From: an uncultured Actinomycetes bacterium | Lineage (GTDB): Bacteria; Actinomycetota; Acidimicrobiia; Acidimicrobiales; Ilumatobacteraceae | DNA length: 7,766 nucleotides | Assembly: GCA_903858075.1 (NCBI GenBank) | Contig: CAIOHI010000095.1 | Coordinates: 1-7,766, forward strand | Direction of reading: 5' to 3' | Program-made: the position numbers and the translations under genes | Notes under the pieces: generated by a model | What the model saw: the letters and a program-made list of their open reading frames with translations, nothing else | Databases searched by the model: none | Told to the model about the DNA's origin: nothing | Shown: positions 6,261 through 7,766 of the stretch, one piece after another | Layout of the letters: the number at the start of each line of letters is the position of its first letter | Position numbering within the stretch: the first letter of the stretch is position 1

Positions 6261-7742
6261 ATGAACTCCGATGTAGTTGGCGTGGAAAAAGTAGATTCGC
6301 TCGAGGCTGGTCAGCGCATTTTGTGCGGAAATCAGTGGGTGCGGGTGTCTCGGCAACTTGCCGATGCATTCCGTCCGGGCGACTCTCTCGTTGCGCTACA
6401 GGAAATGGGAGAGCTTTTACACATTGCATCTGCCGATTTGAAAGTTGCAGATACAGCAGTTTCTGAAGCAGCCGAAGCCTTCACCGCATTGGCACATGTG
6501 GGCGATGAGCAAATATCGCTTTTCTATAAAAAGTTTTCCGAATTACTAGCCGACAACGATCTTTTTCACCATGTGCAGGTGGCTAACGAGGAAGATGTCG
6601 AAGCTGCGTTAGCAAAAGGTCGGTCGGTGACGCGACTGCGCATCGACGAGAAGATGCGCAGCGACATGGTCGAAGGTCTGCTGATGTGGTCTCATCTAGA
6701 TCTCGCCCGTGATCTCGTCATGAGTACTGTCGAGCATGATGGCTGGAATGTTGAAGTGGTGCGCGCGCCACTTGGAGTAGTTGGTTTTGTATTCGAAGGT
6801 CGCCCGAACGTGTTCGCCGATGCAACTGGAGTTTTGCGCACAGGAAACACTGTGGTTTTCCGCATCGGCAGCGATGCATTGGGTACCGCACGTGCCATCT
6901 CAAAACACATGCTGGTTCCGGCACTCATTGCCTCTGGTTTGCCACAGAAATCTGTAGTGCTCATTGACAGTCCAACTCATGGCGCTGGCTGGGCCTTGTT
7001 TGCCCACTCTGGTCTGTCGCTTGCGATTGCCCGAGGTTCGGGCAAGGCAGTGGCGCAGTTAGGTGCCGTTGCTCGCCAGTCTGGTACGGCGGTGAGTTTG
7101 CATGGAACAGGTGGGGCGTGGATGATCCTCGGTCACTCGGCGCTCGCGAATGACATTGCGTCTTTTGTCATGAACTCTTTGGACCGCAAGGTATGCAACA
7201 CACTGAATGTTGTTGCGATGACAAGCGGTACTCCAGTGCGCAATATTCAGGCCGTTTTAGAGGGAGTTTCTCAGGCGGCAAAGCGACGAAATACCCAAGC
7301 CATTGTTCACGCACCTATCGCATCAAAGGTGCTTTTAGATAGTTGTGATATTCCAGCCAACATCAACATTGAGTGGAAAGAAATAATTGATTATTCATTG
7401 GAATACGAATGGGAAGATCAGCCAGAACTGGCTCTCTCATTTGAGTCCAGCTTGCATGACTGTGTTGCTTCTTTCAATGCCCATAGTCCTCAATTTATTA
7501 TTTCATGTCTCTCTCAAGATCAAAAAGATCATGACCTTATATGGCGGGAATGCAACGCACCGTTTGTGGGTTCCGGATTCACGCGATGGGTAGACGGTCA
7601 ATATGCCTTGAATAGACCCGAATTAGGTCTCTCGAATTGGCAAGGCGGACGGTTGTTAGCTCGAGGGGGAGTTCTCTCGGGTGACGGTGTGCATACAGTG
7701 CGACTACGTGCACAGCAAACCAACCCCGGTGTGCATCGTTAG
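6261..7742 (+). CDS. ProA-like aldehyde dehydrogenase-superfamily protein (divergent glutamate-5-semialdehyde dehydrogenase homologue)
   Basis: The 493-residue protein has the ProA layout: APLGVVGFVFEGRPNV with EGRPNV at 179-184 (EARPNV in typical ProA), the catalytic Cys312 in KVCNTLNVV (typical TCNTVE), and a C-terminal TRWVDG...LLARGG stretch corresponding to the TRF-DG and LHARGPMG region. It is longer than the usual 410-420 residues because of about 60 extra N-terminal residues. The RGGKE segment after the first motif is replaced by RIGSD, and the C-terminal ARGPMGL is altered. ProA reduces gamma-glutamyl phosphate in proline synthesis. The fold and nucleophile are kept here, but the phosphate or substrate contacts may differ, so function is uncertain and no symbol is given. 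No proB is in the window. The ATG at 6261 is preferred over an in-frame TTG at 6231, which would leave only 2 bp from the divergent start codon. Confidence 0.82.
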   Translation: MNSDVVGVEKVDSLEAGQRILCGNQWVRVSRQLADAFRPGDSLVALQEMGELLHIASADLKVADTAVSEAAEAFTALAHVGDEQISLFYKKFSELLADNDLFHHVQVANEEDVEAALAKGRSVTRLRIDEKMRSDMVEGLLMWSHLDLARDLVMSTVEHDGWNVEVVRAPLGVVGFVFEGRPNVFADATGVLRTGNTVVFRIGSDALGTARAISKHMLVPALIASGLPQKSVVLIDSPTHGAGWALFAHSGLSLAIARGSGKAVAQLGAVARQSGTAVSLHGTGGAWMILGHSALANDIASFVMNSLDRKVCNTLNVVAMTSGTPVRNIQAVLEGVSQAAKRRNTQAIVHAPIASKVLLDSCDIPANINIEWKEIIDYSLEYEWEDQPELALSFESSLHDCVASFNAHSPQFIISCLSQDQKDHDLIWRECNAPFVGSGFTRWVDGQYALNRPELGLSNWQGGRLLARGGVLSGDGVHTVRLRAQQTNPGVHR

Positions 7743-7766
7743 TTATTCAATGATGTCGTTTAACGG
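7743..7766 (-). other. Possible C-terminal end of a convergent gene at the right edge
   Basis: Directly after the ProA-like stop, the minus strand reads a TAA at 7745-7743 preceded by seven open codons (PLNDIIE). A convergent gene abutting with no gap would resemble the permease/hydrolase junction at 5503-5506. The stretch is too short to prove coding. A plus-strand start at the ATG at 7750 or 7753 is an equal alternative. No terminator is seen. Confidence 0.15.

Noticed and set aside
6229..6429. Upstream extension of the metallo-hydrolase to an ATG at 6429
   Set aside because: The added 67 residues are low-quality, Arg/Pro-rich sequence antisense to the ProA-like coding region. The ATG at 6228 gives the normal length and has a nearby -10-like element.
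1..7766. Mobile element, CRISPR, tRNA/rRNA or phage/defence system
   Set aside because: No transposase, integrase, direct-repeat array, RNA gene structure or defence-type domain was seen. All long frames are metabolic or transport genes.

Overview
The 7.8 kb window is densely coding, with roughly balanced base composition by eye, and looks like a bacterial chromosome. Six protein genes fill almost all of it. No RNA gene, insertion sequence, CRISPR array, integrase or phage gene is visible. Several genes lack a Shine-Dalgarno site and have a TAnnnT -10-like hexamer 6-8 nt before the ATG, a pattern expected of leaderless transcripts and common in Actinobacteria. Together with the protein types this suggests an actinobacterium, perhaps a planktonic Acidimicrobiia-like lineage. 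That placement is an inference of modest confidence.

Left region, 1-4711, minus strand: a three-gene catabolic operon read right to left. The first gene is an M20-type N-carbamoyl-L-amino-acid hydrolase / allantoate amidohydrolase-like zinc enzyme. It overlaps by 4 nt a nitrilase-superfamily N-carbamoyl-D-amino-acid hydrolase. After a 70-bp gap comes a molybdenum hydroxylase of the fused, FAD-less 'selenium-dependent xanthine dehydrogenase' (XdhD/YgfN-like) type, which runs off the left edge before its catalytic glutamate. The set suggests oxidation of an N-heterocycle (purine- or hydantoin-like) and hydrolysis of ureido (N-carbamoyl) products to ammonia, CO2 and an amino compound. The ring-opening hydantoinase or allantoinase is not in the window.

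Middle region, 4712-5506: a 69-bp divergent control region holds overlapping promoter-like elements and a 13-bp palindrome. It separates the operon from a TauE/SafE (TSUP) membrane permease, which may move a substrate or product of the pathway.

Right region, 5503-7766: a metallo-beta-lactamase-fold hydrolase of the glyoxalase II / persulfide dioxygenase type converges on the permease gene with overlapping stop codons. It diverges across 32 bp from a long, divergent ProA-like aldehyde dehydrogenase with an N-terminal extension of about 60 residues. This pair has no clear link to the ureide operon.

The most notable points are the pairing of two unrelated carbamoylases, typically of opposite stereospecificity, with a molybdenum hydroxylase; the atypical ProA-like protein; and the compact, apparently leaderless divergent promoters.
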